Source: Candidatus Gastranaerophilales bacterium
GTDB taxonomy: Bacteria > Cyanobacteriota > Vampirovibrionia > Gastranaerophilales > Gastranaerophilaceae
Reading direction: 5' to 3'
Length of the DNA stretch: 64,000 bases
NCBI GenBank assembly: GCA_947624645.1
Contig: CANQLG010000003.1
Location: 1 to 64,000, forward strand
Position 1 is the first letter of the stretch. Each line of letters begins with the position of its first letter. The position numbers and the translations under genes are program-made. Of the stretch, positions 50,735 to 59,200 are shown one piece after another. The notes below the pieces were generated by a model. It was not told the DNA's origin. It was given only the letters and a program-made list of their open reading frames with translations, and ran no database searches.

Positions 50735-50959
50735 ATGTTAACGACAGTATGGATTATTCAAATTATAAGTGCGGTATTATTAATATTACTGGTATTATTA
50801 CATTCACCAAAAGGTGATGGATTGGGTGCCATCGGTGGTGCTGCGAACTTATTTACATCACAAAAAAGTGCCGAAAAGGGCTTAAATCATTTTACATATA
50901 TCTTATCGGCAATCTTTCTTGTATGTTCTTTTATTACGGGCTATCATTTATTTCATTAA
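50735..50959 (+). CDS. secG: protein translocase subunit SecG
   Basis: A 74-residue membrane protein with two hydrophobic segments around a glycine-rich cytoplasmic loop: V-L-L-H-S-P-K-G-D-G-L-G-A then G-G-A-A-N-L-F-T-S-Q-K-S-A. It assists SecYE-SecA preprotein export. AAGGGA precedes the ATG, three bases after the DUF167 stop. Its stop shares one TTAA with that of the convergent dut gene. Confidence 0.96.
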   Translation: MLTTVWIIQIISAVLLILLVLLHSPKGDGLGAIGGAANLFTSQKSAEKGLNHFTYILSAIFLVCSFITGYHLFH

Positions 50960-51390
50960 AATCCGGTAGAACCGAACCCGCCCTCGCCTCGCTTTGATTC
51001 GGAAAGCTCGGTTACTACTTCTATTTGTGCCTTTTCCACTTTTGCAATTACCATTTGGGCAATTCTGTCATCAGGATTTATTGTATATTCTTCATTTGAT
51101 AAATTTACAAGTCCGACGCATACCTCGCCTCTATAATCAGCATCTACGGTTCCTACTGCATTTATAAGTGTTATACCGTGTTTAACGGATAATCCGGAAC
51201 GAGCTCTTATTTGTGCCTCATATTCAATAGGAATTTCTATTTTTATCCCTGTTGGAACAAGCACTCGTTCTAATGGTTTTAGAGTTATAGGTTTTTCTAT
51301 TGCAGCATATAAATCCATTCCCGAAGAACCTTCCGTTTTATATTCAGGCAAAAATTTATTATGAGCCATTTTTGTAATTTTCATTTTCAT
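50956..51390 (-). CDS. dut: deoxyuridine 5'-triphosphate nucleotidohydrolase
   Basis: A 144-residue trimeric dUTPase, which keeps uracil out of DNA and supplies dUMP. All five motifs are present: G-M-D-L-Y-A-A, R-A-R-S-G-L-S-V, G-T-V-D-A-D-Y-R-G, D-R-I-A-Q-M-V and the C-terminal R-G-E-G-G-F-G-S-T. GAGGAG lies eight bases before the ATG, which overlaps the upstream gene by four bases. Confidence 0.97.
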   Translation of the reverse strand: MKMKITKMAHNKFLPEYKTEGSSGMDLYAAIEKPITLKPLERVLVPTGIKIEIPIEYEAQIRARSGLSVKHGITLINAVGTVDADYRGEVCVGLVNLSNEEYTINPDDRIAQMVIAKVEKAQIEVVTELSESKRGEGGFGSTGF

Positions 51391-52391
51391 TGGTTAATCT
51401 CCTCTTGTTTCTGTTCATATAATACATATAAAGGCTGTCGATTTGTGATGGTTAAATTTTTTGATAAATTGTATTCGCCTTTTAATTTTAATCGGTATTG
51501 TTGAGTGGATTTATTGTCATAGGCTACTTTAAATCTATTTGTTACTATTATTTCTTTATTAAAGTTTAAAGACAAGATTGTATCCATACAATCAAGTTCT
51601 TTTTCAAGATTTGCACTATCTGTTATTGAACTTAAAACATAACAAAATGAAACGGATATCCCATATTTTTTAAATTCAAGTATAATCGAATCCAAAGTTG
51701 GTTTTATATAATATATAAAATCATCCGTGTAATTAAAATCTTTATACATTAGAAATAAATTTTTTCTGTAATAGCCCTTTTGCATTGGTTTTGAATAACT
51801 TATATTTTCCAAAAGTTTTTTATTTACACGTTGTTTCCATATTTCAACCTCTTGAAATGTCAGTTCAATATCATCTTGCTTCCTTTTTATTTTATTGATA
51901 TGAGGAGTAATGATAAATAACAACTTGGGAATTAACTCAATATTATTCTCGGGTGAAATTGCATCAGATGCAGCACTATTGCCATTTTCGGAATTCCCCA
52001 AAACGGGTTTTGCTGTTTTTCGTTTACGGATTTGTTTTGCTTTTAAACGCTGTTGTTCTTCTTGTTCTTCTAATTTTATCAATTTCTCAAACAAAAATTT
52101 TGTTACAAAATCAAAAATGAAACCGAGTAACAAACAAATTCCACCTATTATGGCAAGAGTAAAATCCGCAGTCATACCGTCCGGTTGATAATATTTGTTG
52201 ATTATTTGATACGGAATAACAAATAACCAATTAAACCTATATAGCCAACTGACTTCAAAACAGTTTAGAAACCAGAAAATAAATGATATTGCCGAATAAA
52301 AGAATAAAATGAAACGAATAATCCTAATCAAGTTTAAAACTTGACGGTATGTGTTTATTTGTTCTTTTAAAGAATTCTTTTTCCCAGTCAT
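51387..52391 (-). CDS. membrane protein, C-terminal part possibly a degenerate nucleotide cyclase
   Basis: A 334-residue protein with hydrophobic segments at about 20-45, 50-65 and 78-100, then a charged coiled linker (about 105-135) and a soluble C-terminal half. The last 60 residues, with C-M-D-T-I-L-S-L-N, E-I-I-V-T-N-R-F and L-K-L-K-G-E-Y, follow the pattern that ends class III adenylate/guanylate cyclase domains (G-x-I-L-I-S, L-K-G). The catalytic Asp residues and metal motif are not seen. The layout would be a membrane sensor. The call is weak; only the membrane topology is well supported. It lies between panC and dut with no clear ribosome-binding site. Confidence 0.45.
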   Translation of the reverse strand: MTGKKNSLKEQINTYRQVLNLIRIIRFILFFYSAISFIFWFLNCFEVSWLYRFNWLFVIPYQIINKYYQPDGMTADFTLAIIGGICLLLGFIFDFVTKFLFEKLIKLEEQEEQQRLKAKQIRKRKTAKPVLGNSENGNSAASDAISPENNIELIPKLLFIITPHINKIKRKQDDIELTFQEVEIWKQRVNKKLLENISYSKPMQKGYYRKNLFLMYKDFNYTDDFIYYIKPTLDSIILEFKKYGISVSFCYVLSSITDSANLEKELDCMDTILSLNFNKEIIVTNRFKVAYDNKSTQQYRLKLKGEYNLSKNLTITNRQPLYVLYEQKQEEINQ

Positions 52392-52392
52392 T

Positions 52393-53253
52393 TTATGTTA
52401 TTATATTATCTATTAATCTTGTTTTTCCTACCTTTACCGCAATAGCTACCAGTGAATTATCTTTTAATTTTTTAATTGGTTCGAACGAATTATAATCTCT
52501 AAATTCAAGATACTCTAACTCAATATTAGAATTAAGAATAGAAATTGCAGTATCGAACAATATATTTGTATCGGTAACCCCTTGTGAATATAAAGTCTTT
52601 ATTTGTTTAAGAGCTTTTGATACGGAAAGCGCCCAAGAACGTTCTTCATCAGATAAATATTTATTTCTTGAGCTTAAAGCAAGCCCGTCAGATTCTCTGA
52701 CAATAGGACAAGGAATTATTTTAATATCAAGATTTAAATCTTTAACCATTTTATTTATGATGAAAAGCTGTTGTGCGTCTTTTTGTCCGAAAAAAGCATA
52801 ATCTGCACCGGAAATGTTGAAAAGCTTAAGAACAACGGTAGCAACTCCGTCAAAGTGACCGGTTCTGGTTTTTCCGCATAAACAATCGGTGAATTTAAAC
52901 GGGGGATAAACAAATGTTAAATCGGTATTATTCAGACGATTATTTTCTCCGTACATTTCATTTGCACTCGGAGCAAATACGATATCGACCCCGAGATTTG
53001 AGCATAAATTTTGGTCCTTATCAAGAGTCCTCGGATATTTATCAAAGTCTTCACTCGGTCCGAACTGAATCGGATTAACAAAGACACTCACAATTACTTT
53101 ATCACAAGTTTCTTTTGCTTTTTTTATTAAAGATGCATGCCCGTTATGTAATGCTCCCATTGTCGGTACAAGCCCTATTGTACAATTGCTTTTTCTCCAT
53201 TCTTTTACGGTGTTTTTTATGTCTGTTATGTTATTTATTACAGCTGTATTCAA
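52393..53253 (-). CDS. panC: pantothenate synthetase
   Basis: A 286-residue ATP-dependent ligase joining pantoate and beta-alanine. The HIGH-like motif reads V-P-T-M-G-A-L-H-N-G-H, followed by V-F-V-N-P-I-Q-F-G, R-T-G-H-F-D-G-V-A-T and S-S-R-N-K-Y-L-S. I chose the TTG start, with AGAAGGGAA just upstream, since it gives the family N-terminus; the frame extends further upstream into panB without homology. It overlaps the end of panB by 23 bases, so the two are coupled. Confidence 0.96.
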   Translation of the reverse strand: MNTAVINNITDIKNTVKEWRKSNCTIGLVPTMGALHNGHASLIKKAKETCDKVIVSVFVNPIQFGPSEDFDKYPRTLDKDQNLCSNLGVDIVFAPSANEMYGENNRLNNTDLTFVYPPFKFTDCLCGKTRTGHFDGVATVVLKLFNISGADYAFFGQKDAQQLFIINKMVKDLNLDIKIIPCPIVRESDGLALSSRNKYLSDEERSWALSVSKALKQIKTLYSQGVTDTNILFDTAISILNSNIELEYLEFRDYNSFEPIKKLKDNSLVAIAVKVGKTRLIDNIIT

Positions 53254-54088
53254 GTTTTTCCCTTTCTTCTGCACAAAGATTAAACGCATGATTATTTTCA
53301 GGGAATAATCCTTGTTTAACCTCCTGATTATATTGTGAAATTGCATTTTTCATAATTTCTTGTAAATTTGTATACTGTTTAACAAATTTAGGAAGATTGC
53401 CGGGATATTTGCCTAAAATATCGTCAATAACAAGCACTTGACCGTCACAATATTTACCGGCACCTATTCCGATAGTAGGGATATTTAAATTTTCACTGAT
53501 AAATTTTGCGGATTCTTCGGGTACCATTTCAAGAACAATTGCAAAAGCTCCGTTATCTTCAAGCTTTTTTGCAGCTTGCAATAACTTTATAGTATTTTCG
53601 TATGATTTACCTTGGATAAAATATCCGCCAATTGTGTTTATATATTGAGGTGTGAAACCTAAATGTCCTACAACGTTTATTCCGCTTTGACTGAGGTGTT
53701 TTATCCCGTCGATTATAAAATCAGAAGCCCCTTCAAGTTTAACTGCTTTTGCTCCTGCTTGAATAAGCCTCCCCGCATTCAATGTTGTTTGTTCTTTTGA
53801 TATATGATATGAAAGAAACGGCATGTCGGCTATAACAAATGATCTTTTTACTCCGTTTACTACTGCTCTTGTAAAAGTAAGCATATCATCTATTGTTACT
53901 TTTAAGGTAGTATCATAACCTAAAACGGTCATTCCGACGGAATCACCCACCAATATCGAATCTACGCCCGATTCATCTATATATTTTGCACTGGCATAAT
54001 CATAAGCCGTCAGCATTGTTATTTTTTCGCCTGTTTCTTTCATTCGTTGAAAGGTTCTAAGTGTAACAGGTTTTATGTTATCATCCAT
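53231..54088 (-). CDS. panB: 3-methyl-2-oxobutanoate hydroxymethyltransferase
   Basis: A 285-residue (beta/alpha)8 enzyme adding a formyl-derived carbon to ketoisovalerate to make ketopantoate. Landmarks are T-A-Y-D-Y-A, V-G-D-S-V-G-M, M-P-F-L-S-Y, A-V-K-L-E-G-A, V-G-H-L-G-F-T-P-Q and I-G-I-G-A-G. AAAGGA precedes the ATG. The start overlaps the yvcK stop by one base. With panC and the distant coaX it forms part of the coenzyme A route; panE and panD are not in the window. Confidence 0.97.
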   Translation of the reverse strand: MDDNIKPVTLRTFQRMKETGEKITMLTAYDYASAKYIDESGVDSILVGDSVGMTVLGYDTTLKVTIDDMLTFTRAVVNGVKRSFVIADMPFLSYHISKEQTTLNAGRLIQAGAKAVKLEGASDFIIDGIKHLSQSGINVVGHLGFTPQYINTIGGYFIQGKSYENTIKLLQAAKKLEDNGAFAIVLEMVPEESAKFISENLNIPTIGIGAGKYCDGQVLVIDDILGKYPGNLPKFVKQYTNLQEIMKNAISQYNQEVKQGLFPENNHAFNLCAEEREKLEYSCNK

Positions 54089-55416
54089 TAGTGTTTTTCC
54101 TTTTCTTTTTTTCTGTACCAGTAATAAATAGTTCTGGCAAGTCTGACGGGAGAATGTCGAACAAAAGATGAGTGACCGTCTTCATAACGTTTATCTTCCA
54201 TCAGATTTTTTTGAACAATTTCTACCCCGAGTTTATTAATTTCTTCACGGTCAACTTTAACGGGTTCTGAACCTACATTTTTATATGGTTCTAACAGATG
54301 CTGCGGTAAATCATTATTAACCAGCACTGCATCTATGATTTTATTATATTTTGCGTGTACAAAAAGTGTTTTTATGTGATCGGAAACAGCGAATCCGTCA
54401 GTTTCTCCGGGCTGTGTCATTATATTACAGACGTATATCTTTTTTGCTTTGGAATCATTAACGGCTTTAGCGATATCATTGATAAGAAGATTCGGAATAA
54501 CGCTTGTATAAAGGCTCCCTGGCCCAAGAATTATCAAATCAGCTTCATGAATAGCCCAAATAACATCTTCTAAAGGTTTACAGTTATCGGGTTCCGAAAA
54601 TAACCGTTTTATTTTTTTGCCTGATTCAGGGATATTGGATTCGCCTTTTATAATTGTTCCGTCAGCCATTTCTGCAACAAGTCTCATATCATCTAATGTT
54701 GAAGGTAAAACTCTGCCTCTTATTGAAAGTACTTTTGATGATTCTTTTACTGCTCTGACCATATCACCCGTAATAGAACATAAAGCAGTTAAGAACAGGT
54801 TGCCGAAACTGTGCCCCGATAATCCCGCACAATCTTTAAATCTGTATTGAAATAATTTTGTAACCAAATCCTCATCATCAGCCAATGCCGCAATACAGCT
54901 TCTTATATCTCCCGGCGGCAATACTCCAAGTTCTTCTCTTAATTTCCCGGAACTCCCTCCGTCATCGCCAACTGTTACTACTGCTGTTATATTGTTGGTT
55001 ATTTTCTTTATTCCTTTTAGCATTGTAGAAAGTCCCGTACCGCCTCCGATTGCTACAATTTTAGGTCCGCGGTTTAACTTTCTTCTCCTGTATAAATCTT
55101 CCAATACTGCATGTCTGTTTCTTTCGTTGTTAACATCCAATATGGAATAATTTGTATTTAACCATCCGATAAAAAATAACATTCCGCCCAATATGATTAA
55201 TGACCATCCCGTTATTTCGGAAGGCAGCATTTGTGTTATTTTCATTATCATATTGATTAAAGAATAAACCGGCTTAAGATTGCATATTATGCATAATCCT
55301 ATTGCTGCGATTATTGCTCCGAATATTAACAATATGAACCATCTTTTTACTTCAAGACCGGGAAGCAGCCAACCTGCGTCTTTCGGAATTTTTAAAAAAA
55401 GTTTATTCAGTTTCAT
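54088..55416 (-). CDS. yvcK: YvcK/CofD-family protein (gluconeogenesis factor) with membrane anchor
   Basis: A 442-residue protein. Two hydrophobic segments occupy residues about 28-48 and 70-90, followed by the CofD-like domain: A-I-G-G-G-T-G-L-S-T-M-L, V-G-D-D-G-G-S-S-G and L-P-P-G-D-I-R. The inner region H-S-F-G-N-L-F-L and the late I-L-G-P-G-S-L-Y-T-S are also conserved. YvcK proteins bind UDP-sugars and support cell shape and growth on gluconeogenic carbon. The N-terminal membrane part occurs in cyanobacterial and related members. AGGAG precedes the ATG. Confidence 0.93.
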   Translation of the reverse strand: MKLNKLFLKIPKDAGWLLPGLEVKRWFILLIFGAIIAAIGLCIICNLKPVYSLINMIMKITQMLPSEITGWSLIILGGMLFFIGWLNTNYSILDVNNERNRHAVLEDLYRRRKLNRGPKIVAIGGGTGLSTMLKGIKKITNNITAVVTVGDDGGSSGKLREELGVLPPGDIRSCIAALADDEDLVTKLFQYRFKDCAGLSGHSFGNLFLTALCSITGDMVRAVKESSKVLSIRGRVLPSTLDDMRLVAEMADGTIIKGESNIPESGKKIKRLFSEPDNCKPLEDVIWAIHEADLIILGPGSLYTSVIPNLLINDIAKAVNDSKAKKIYVCNIMTQPGETDGFAVSDHIKTLFVHAKYNKIIDAVLVNNDLPQHLLEPYKNVGSEPVKVDREEINKLGVEIVQKNLMEDKRYEDGHSSFVRHSPVRLARTIYYWYRKKEKEKH

Positions 55417-55427
55417 TATTTATACTC

Positions 55428-56198
55428 CTAAACCCAGCCCGAAGTTTCTGCTTTATTGTAATTTGATGGGGTAGGAGTTATAATTTCGTTTGATTTTTTT
55501 AACAATTGCAATACGTTCGGATTTTTTGTATTAAAGTGGAGTGTATCACAATTTACGGGCATAAACATTCCGTTTCTGAGTTTTATTTGAGAAGAAAACA
55601 GTATTGTTCTAATTCTGTTTAATGCATCTTCTTCATTTATAAATTTTGTTGATTCCCAATCAACTTGAAAATCTTGTGTGTAAAATCTGTCTATAAAGAC
55701 TTCACGATTGATGACTAAACCGGTTTCGACGGAAACTTGATTTAAAATATCATTGTCAAGACAGGTATAATTTAGCCATTTGTCGAATTTTTTTATTGCT
55801 CTTGCTATTGCCAGTGAAAACTCCAAATCTTCACTTGCTTGTTTGTACATAGCGCCATGTGGTCTTACGTGGTCTATTTCCACTTTATAAGACTTGGCGA
55901 ATGATGTTATTGCGCCCAATTGATATAAAACTATTGCTTCTATTTCGTCTTCATTTAGTTTCATTGGTCTGTATCCTTGACCGGAAATATCGTTAAATCC
56001 TATATGAGCACCGATTGTAAGATTTTTTTCTTTACATTTTAATAAATATTCTTTTATTAAAATCGGATCTCCGGCATGAAATCCGCAAGAAATGTTTACT
56101 GAACTCACATAATCCAATAGCTCGGTTTCTTTATCATTTTTATACATTCCGAAACCTTGTGCAGCATCTATATTAAAATCTATATGTTTTGACGGCAT
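55428..56198 (-). CDS. pxpA: 5-oxoprolinase subunit A (LamB/YcsF family)
   Basis: A 256-residue protein of the PxpA family, which with PxpB and PxpC cleaves 5-oxoproline. Core motifs are N-I-S-C-G-F-H-A-G-D-P, T-I-G-A-H-I-G-F-N-D and H-V-R-P-H-G-A-M-Y. The usual N-terminal D-x-G-E-G-F-G reads D-A-A-Q-G-F-G, replacing the Glu that is part of the active site. The start chosen has AAAGGGG six bases upstream. pxpB and pxpC are not adjacent, so the complex may be split or this copy may have drifted. Confidence 0.85.
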   Translation of the reverse strand: MPSKHIDFNIDAAQGFGMYKNDKETELLDYVSSVNISCGFHAGDPILIKEYLLKCKEKNLTIGAHIGFNDISGQGYRPMKLNEDEIEAIVLYQLGAITSFAKSYKVEIDHVRPHGAMYKQASEDLEFSLAIARAIKKFDKWLNYTCLDNDILNQVSVETGLVINREVFIDRFYTQDFQVDWESTKFINEEDALNRIRTILFSSQIKLRNGMFMPVNCDTLHFNTKNPNVLQLLKKSNEIITPTPSNYNKAETSGWV

Positions 56199-56410
56199 AT
56201 ATATCCCCTTTACCAAAACTATTTATTTACACTTTCACTCCTATATTATACACTAATATTGATTTTAGTCTATTTTTTACGATATATAAAGTTTTCTTTG
56301 ACTTATTTATTTTAAACATTAAAAATAAATCAAAATTCATCTAAAAAGAGGTATGGATTTAGGAAAAAAAATAGCATAATTTTAATGTATAAGTGTAAGT
56401 ATAAAAGTTT

Positions 56411-56869
56411 ATGCCATTTAGATACAGATTACAAAAAGTATTGGACTTTAGAATAAGAAAGAAGGAAGAACAGCTTCAAGAAGTATTAAAAGCCAAAAAT
56501 GAGGTAGACAGAATCCAGTCACTAATTGATTTAAACAATCAGGAAATCCTGGGAGTAATTAATATAATGCGTTCTACCAAAGATTTCAGAATGATGGATT
56601 CGTACGATAAATATCTGAAACATCTTTATGAAAAAGGTGAAGAACTGGAAAAACAAAAACAAGAAGCTATAAGGTTACTTGAAATAGAACAGGAAAAACT
56701 TGTTGAACGTGAAAAAGAAGTAAAAGTACTTGAAAAACATAAAGAAAATTCTTTGGAAGAATACAGACTTGAAGAACGAAGAGCTGAAACTAAATTGCTT
56801 TCAGAAGTCGGAGTTCAGAAGCATTTTCAAAAGACACGTGAACGAAAAGAAGAAGAAGGCGAAGATTAA
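56411..56869 (+). CDS. fliJ: flagellar export chaperone FliJ
   Basis: A 152-residue, almost wholly coiled-coil protein that sits in the FliI hexamer and carries chaperones to the export gate. It opens F-R-Y-R-L-Q-K-V-L-D-F-R, typical of FliJ, and contains long alternating Glu/Lys heptads. Its length matches the family. No ribosome-binding site is visible before the ATG. It begins a second flagellar cluster nearly 30 kb from fliI, whereas fliJ usually follows fliI directly. Confidence 0.88.
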   Translation: MPFRYRLQKVLDFRIRKKEEQLQEVLKAKNEVDRIQSLIDLNNQEILGVINIMRSTKDFRMMDSYDKYLKHLYEKGEELEKQKQEAIRLLEIEQEKLVEREKEVKVLEKHKENSLEEYRLEERRAETKLLSEVGVQKHFQKTRERKEEEGED

Positions 56870-56882
56870 TTAAGAGGTAAAT

Positions 56883-57509
56883 ATGAAGATTGAAACTCAA
56901 CTCAAACAAAATGTGGAAAATAAGGATAATAATGTACAATTATTGCCCGAAGATGCTCAATTATTGTATTCTTCCGGTTTACCGTTTTCGCAGATGATTA
57001 ATCAATTAAACAATCCTGAAACATTGCAGTCGTATGATATGTTGTCATCAATCGGATTGGATTATAACTATGATTCAATAAATATGGATATCGAAGATGC
57101 ACTATTTTTTATTAATCTGACTCAAGAAGGACAATTTTCGATAGATACGGCTCAAACGGGAGAATTTAGTAATTTGATACAGACACAAGTAACTCAAAAT
57201 GTTGTTTCACAAAAGTCTGTTGAAGTTACTAATCAATTAATGACGTTAATAGAAAAGGCTAATACCACACAAAAACCCGTCAGAATTTCTTTTGATAATG
57301 ATGTATCAGTAATAATCAAGATAGATAAACATGGAAAAATCAGTGCAGAATTTATTCCCGGCAGTATAGAAGTTGAAAATTATTTAAAAAATAATATAGC
57401 AGCCCTAAAGCAGAGATTTGACGAACAAAATCTGCCTTATAACGATTTATTATACAGACAAAATTCTAAACAAAACAGAAACAGAAATAGAGAAAAAGGA
57501 GAGCAATAA
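56883..57509 (+). CDS. short FliK-like hook-length control protein
   Basis: A 208-residue protein between fliJ and a hook/rod gene. Residues about 130-190 match the Flg_hook (FliK C-terminal) pattern: V-R-I-S-F-D-N-D-V-S-V-I-I-K-I, then K-I-S-A-E-F and L-K-N-N-I-A-A-L-K-Q. The N-terminal 125 residues are polar, without repeats. Typical FliK proteins are about twice as long. The C-terminus is a basic N-R-N-R tail. Its stop overlaps the next start by one base. Position and weak similarity support the call. Confidence 0.65.
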   Translation: MKIETQLKQNVENKDNNVQLLPEDAQLLYSSGLPFSQMINQLNNPETLQSYDMLSSIGLDYNYDSINMDIEDALFFINLTQEGQFSIDTAQTGEFSNLIQTQVTQNVVSQKSVEVTNQLMTLIEKANTTQKPVRISFDNDVSVIIKIDKHGKISAEFIPGSIEVENYLKNNIAALKQRFDEQNLPYNDLLYRQNSKQNRNRNREKGEQ

Positions 57510-58345
57510 TGCGTGATGCATTTATCAATGCTTTAAACACACAAAAAATTACGGCAAACTGGGTAACCGATATATCCGAAAACCTTGTAAATGTTTATAC
57601 CCCCGGGTATAGAGAAAAAAAGTTTACGTTTAAAACATTTTTGGATGGTTCGGTCGCAAATAATAGTCTGCGAAATGTAGGTCAAGGAAAATCTTCGCCA
57701 GGTACTTCCGATGAGAATATATATCTGGAGGGCAACGGATTTTTTGTATTAAGAAATGACCAAGGCAGAATTGTATATACAAGACTGGGAGAATTTAAAT
57801 TTGACTCGGAAGGTGTATACAGAAGCAAAGACGGGCAAACTGTTCAAGGATATATATTAAATGACAAAGGTGAAATAATGAACGGTGCAAAACCAATTGA
57901 TGCCGAAGATTTTGTAGATACGGCATTTGACGGCGGGGCCGCTTCTGTTCCGACTACAAATATTAAACTTTGGATAGATCCGTCAAACGGTAAATATTTG
58001 GGTAAATATGAAGAATTTGAGTTTAAAGATGACGGTATTTTATATGGTAAAGCAGACGGCGGAAAAATAAGAACCCCGTTATATAAAGTTGCGGTTATTA
58101 ATTTCCACAATCCGCAAGAGTTGTTTGAAGTTGCAGATGGTCAATTTATCGAAACCGAAGAGTCGGGTAAACCGGTTGTCGGCAGAGGTGAAGTAAGAGG
58201 CGGACTTTTAGAGTTATCTAATGTTGATTTTGATGCTAATACTGCATTTTATCAACAGGCTCAAATGCAGTTAGAACTCGCAAACCAATTGATAAAATCT
58301 CACAAACAATTGCTGCAAAATGCAATTGAATTAATGAGCAGCTAA
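57509..58345 (+). CDS. flagellar hook or rod protein, FlgE/FlgG family
   Basis: A 278-residue axial protein. The N-terminal helix has a changed signature (S-E-N-L-V-N-V-Y-T-P-G-Y), then L-E-G-N-G-F-F-V-L, T-R-L-G-E-F-K-F-D-S-E-G and a C-terminal V-R-G-G-L-L-E-L-S-N-V-D helix. An insertion of about 40 residues follows G-Q-T-V-Q-G-Y. FlgE usually lies beside fliK, and this position plus the insertion favours a hook protein, though it is shorter than most FlgE. GGAG precedes the ATG. A terminator follows the gene. Confidence 0.8.
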   Translation: MRDAFINALNTQKITANWVTDISENLVNVYTPGYREKKFTFKTFLDGSVANNSLRNVGQGKSSPGTSDENIYLEGNGFFVLRNDQGRIVYTRLGEFKFDSEGVYRSKDGQTVQGYILNDKGEIMNGAKPIDAEDFVDTAFDGGAASVPTTNIKLWIDPSNGKYLGKYEEFEFKDDGILYGKADGGKIRTPLYKVAVINFHNPQELFEVADGQFIETEESGKPVVGRGEVRGGLLELSNVDFDANTAFYQQAQMQLELANQLIKSHKQLLQNAIELMSS

Positions 58346-58392
58346 TAATTTTTTCAGACAAAAAACTCGAAAAACGGGTAACAATATGTCAT

Positions 58393-58421
58393 GGCTCAAA
58401 TATCATATTGAGCCTTTTTTT
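58393..58421 (+). terminator. intrinsic terminator of the second flagellar cluster
   Basis: GGCTCAA (58393-58399) pairs with TTGAGCC (58408-58414), followed by seven T residues, about 50 bases after the hook/rod gene. Confidence 0.85.
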
Positions 58422-58477
58422 GTGCAATATGCAAAAAAAAATATTTTTGTGTTTTGATAAAACTGAAGGAGAATATT

Positions 58478-59200
58478 ATGCGCATTGCGCAAGTTTCGAC
58501 ATATAAAGCAAAAACATATAATAATTCTATAAAAAAGCAGCCTAAAAGCATTTCTCGCAATAGTAATATTATGCTCAATGAATTTACTTTGCCTTCAGAA
58601 GTTATAAGAGCAAATTTCGGAATTTCTTTCGGAAAATTCAGAAAAGTTGCAAGTATTAAACTTATTGATAAAGATACGGAAAAACCTGTCTTGGCTGATT
58701 TAAAACGAGATAATATCGGCAAAGATTTTTTAATATATAAGATTTATGCAGGAAGAAAAGAACTCGGTTATATGGATTTGGATTGTTCTGCCATATTCCC
58801 TGAGGATAACAATTATGTAGTGACGGAACCTGATAATGAAATCCCCGAAATAACTCATCTTAGAAGTCTTGCGGGTGATAAATATTACGGAATAGGTACG
58901 GCACTTGTTAATGCCGCTATGGAAGAAAGTATTAAACGGGGTAAAAACGGAGCTTTATGGCTGAGAAGCGAAAAAGGATATGCCCATGCGCTTTCTGATT
59001 ACAGAGCCAATGAAAATCCTCTGCCGTTTTATTATAAATTAGGTTTTAGAGAAGTTGATTCCAAAACGGATAAGTTAATAAAACAGTGTATTAAAAATTC
59101 TGATTATAAACACCTTCCCGACTCTGCTTTATTGTTATTAACTTCACAGGCAGCAAAACAAAAGAATAAATATTTTGCTTCGCATTATTCATTATATTAA
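58478..59200 (+). CDS. GNAT-type acetyltransferase with an N-terminal tag
   Basis: A 240-residue protein. The acetyl-CoA loop is Y-Y-G-I-G-T-A-L (residues about 136-143), followed by the alpha helix A-A-M-E-E-S-I-K-R-G and late N-P-L-P-F-Y-Y-K-L-G-F, which is a GNAT hallmark. The first 55 residues are an unrelated leader: start M-R-I-A, then A-N-F-G-I-S-F-G-K at 46-53. GGAGAA lies upstream of the ATG. It is convergent with the LUD gene and their stops share one TTAA. The acceptor substrate is unknown. Confidence 0.82.
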   Translation: MRIAQVSTYKAKTYNNSIKKQPKSISRNSNIMLNEFTLPSEVIRANFGISFGKFRKVASIKLIDKDTEKPVLADLKRDNIGKDFLIYKIYAGRKELGYMDLDCSAIFPEDNNYVVTEPDNEIPEITHLRSLAGDKYYGIGTALVNAAMEESIKRGKNGALWLRSEKGYAHALSDYRANENPLPFYYKLGFREVDSKTDKLIKQCIKNSDYKHLPDSALLLLTSQAAKQKNKYFASHYSLY

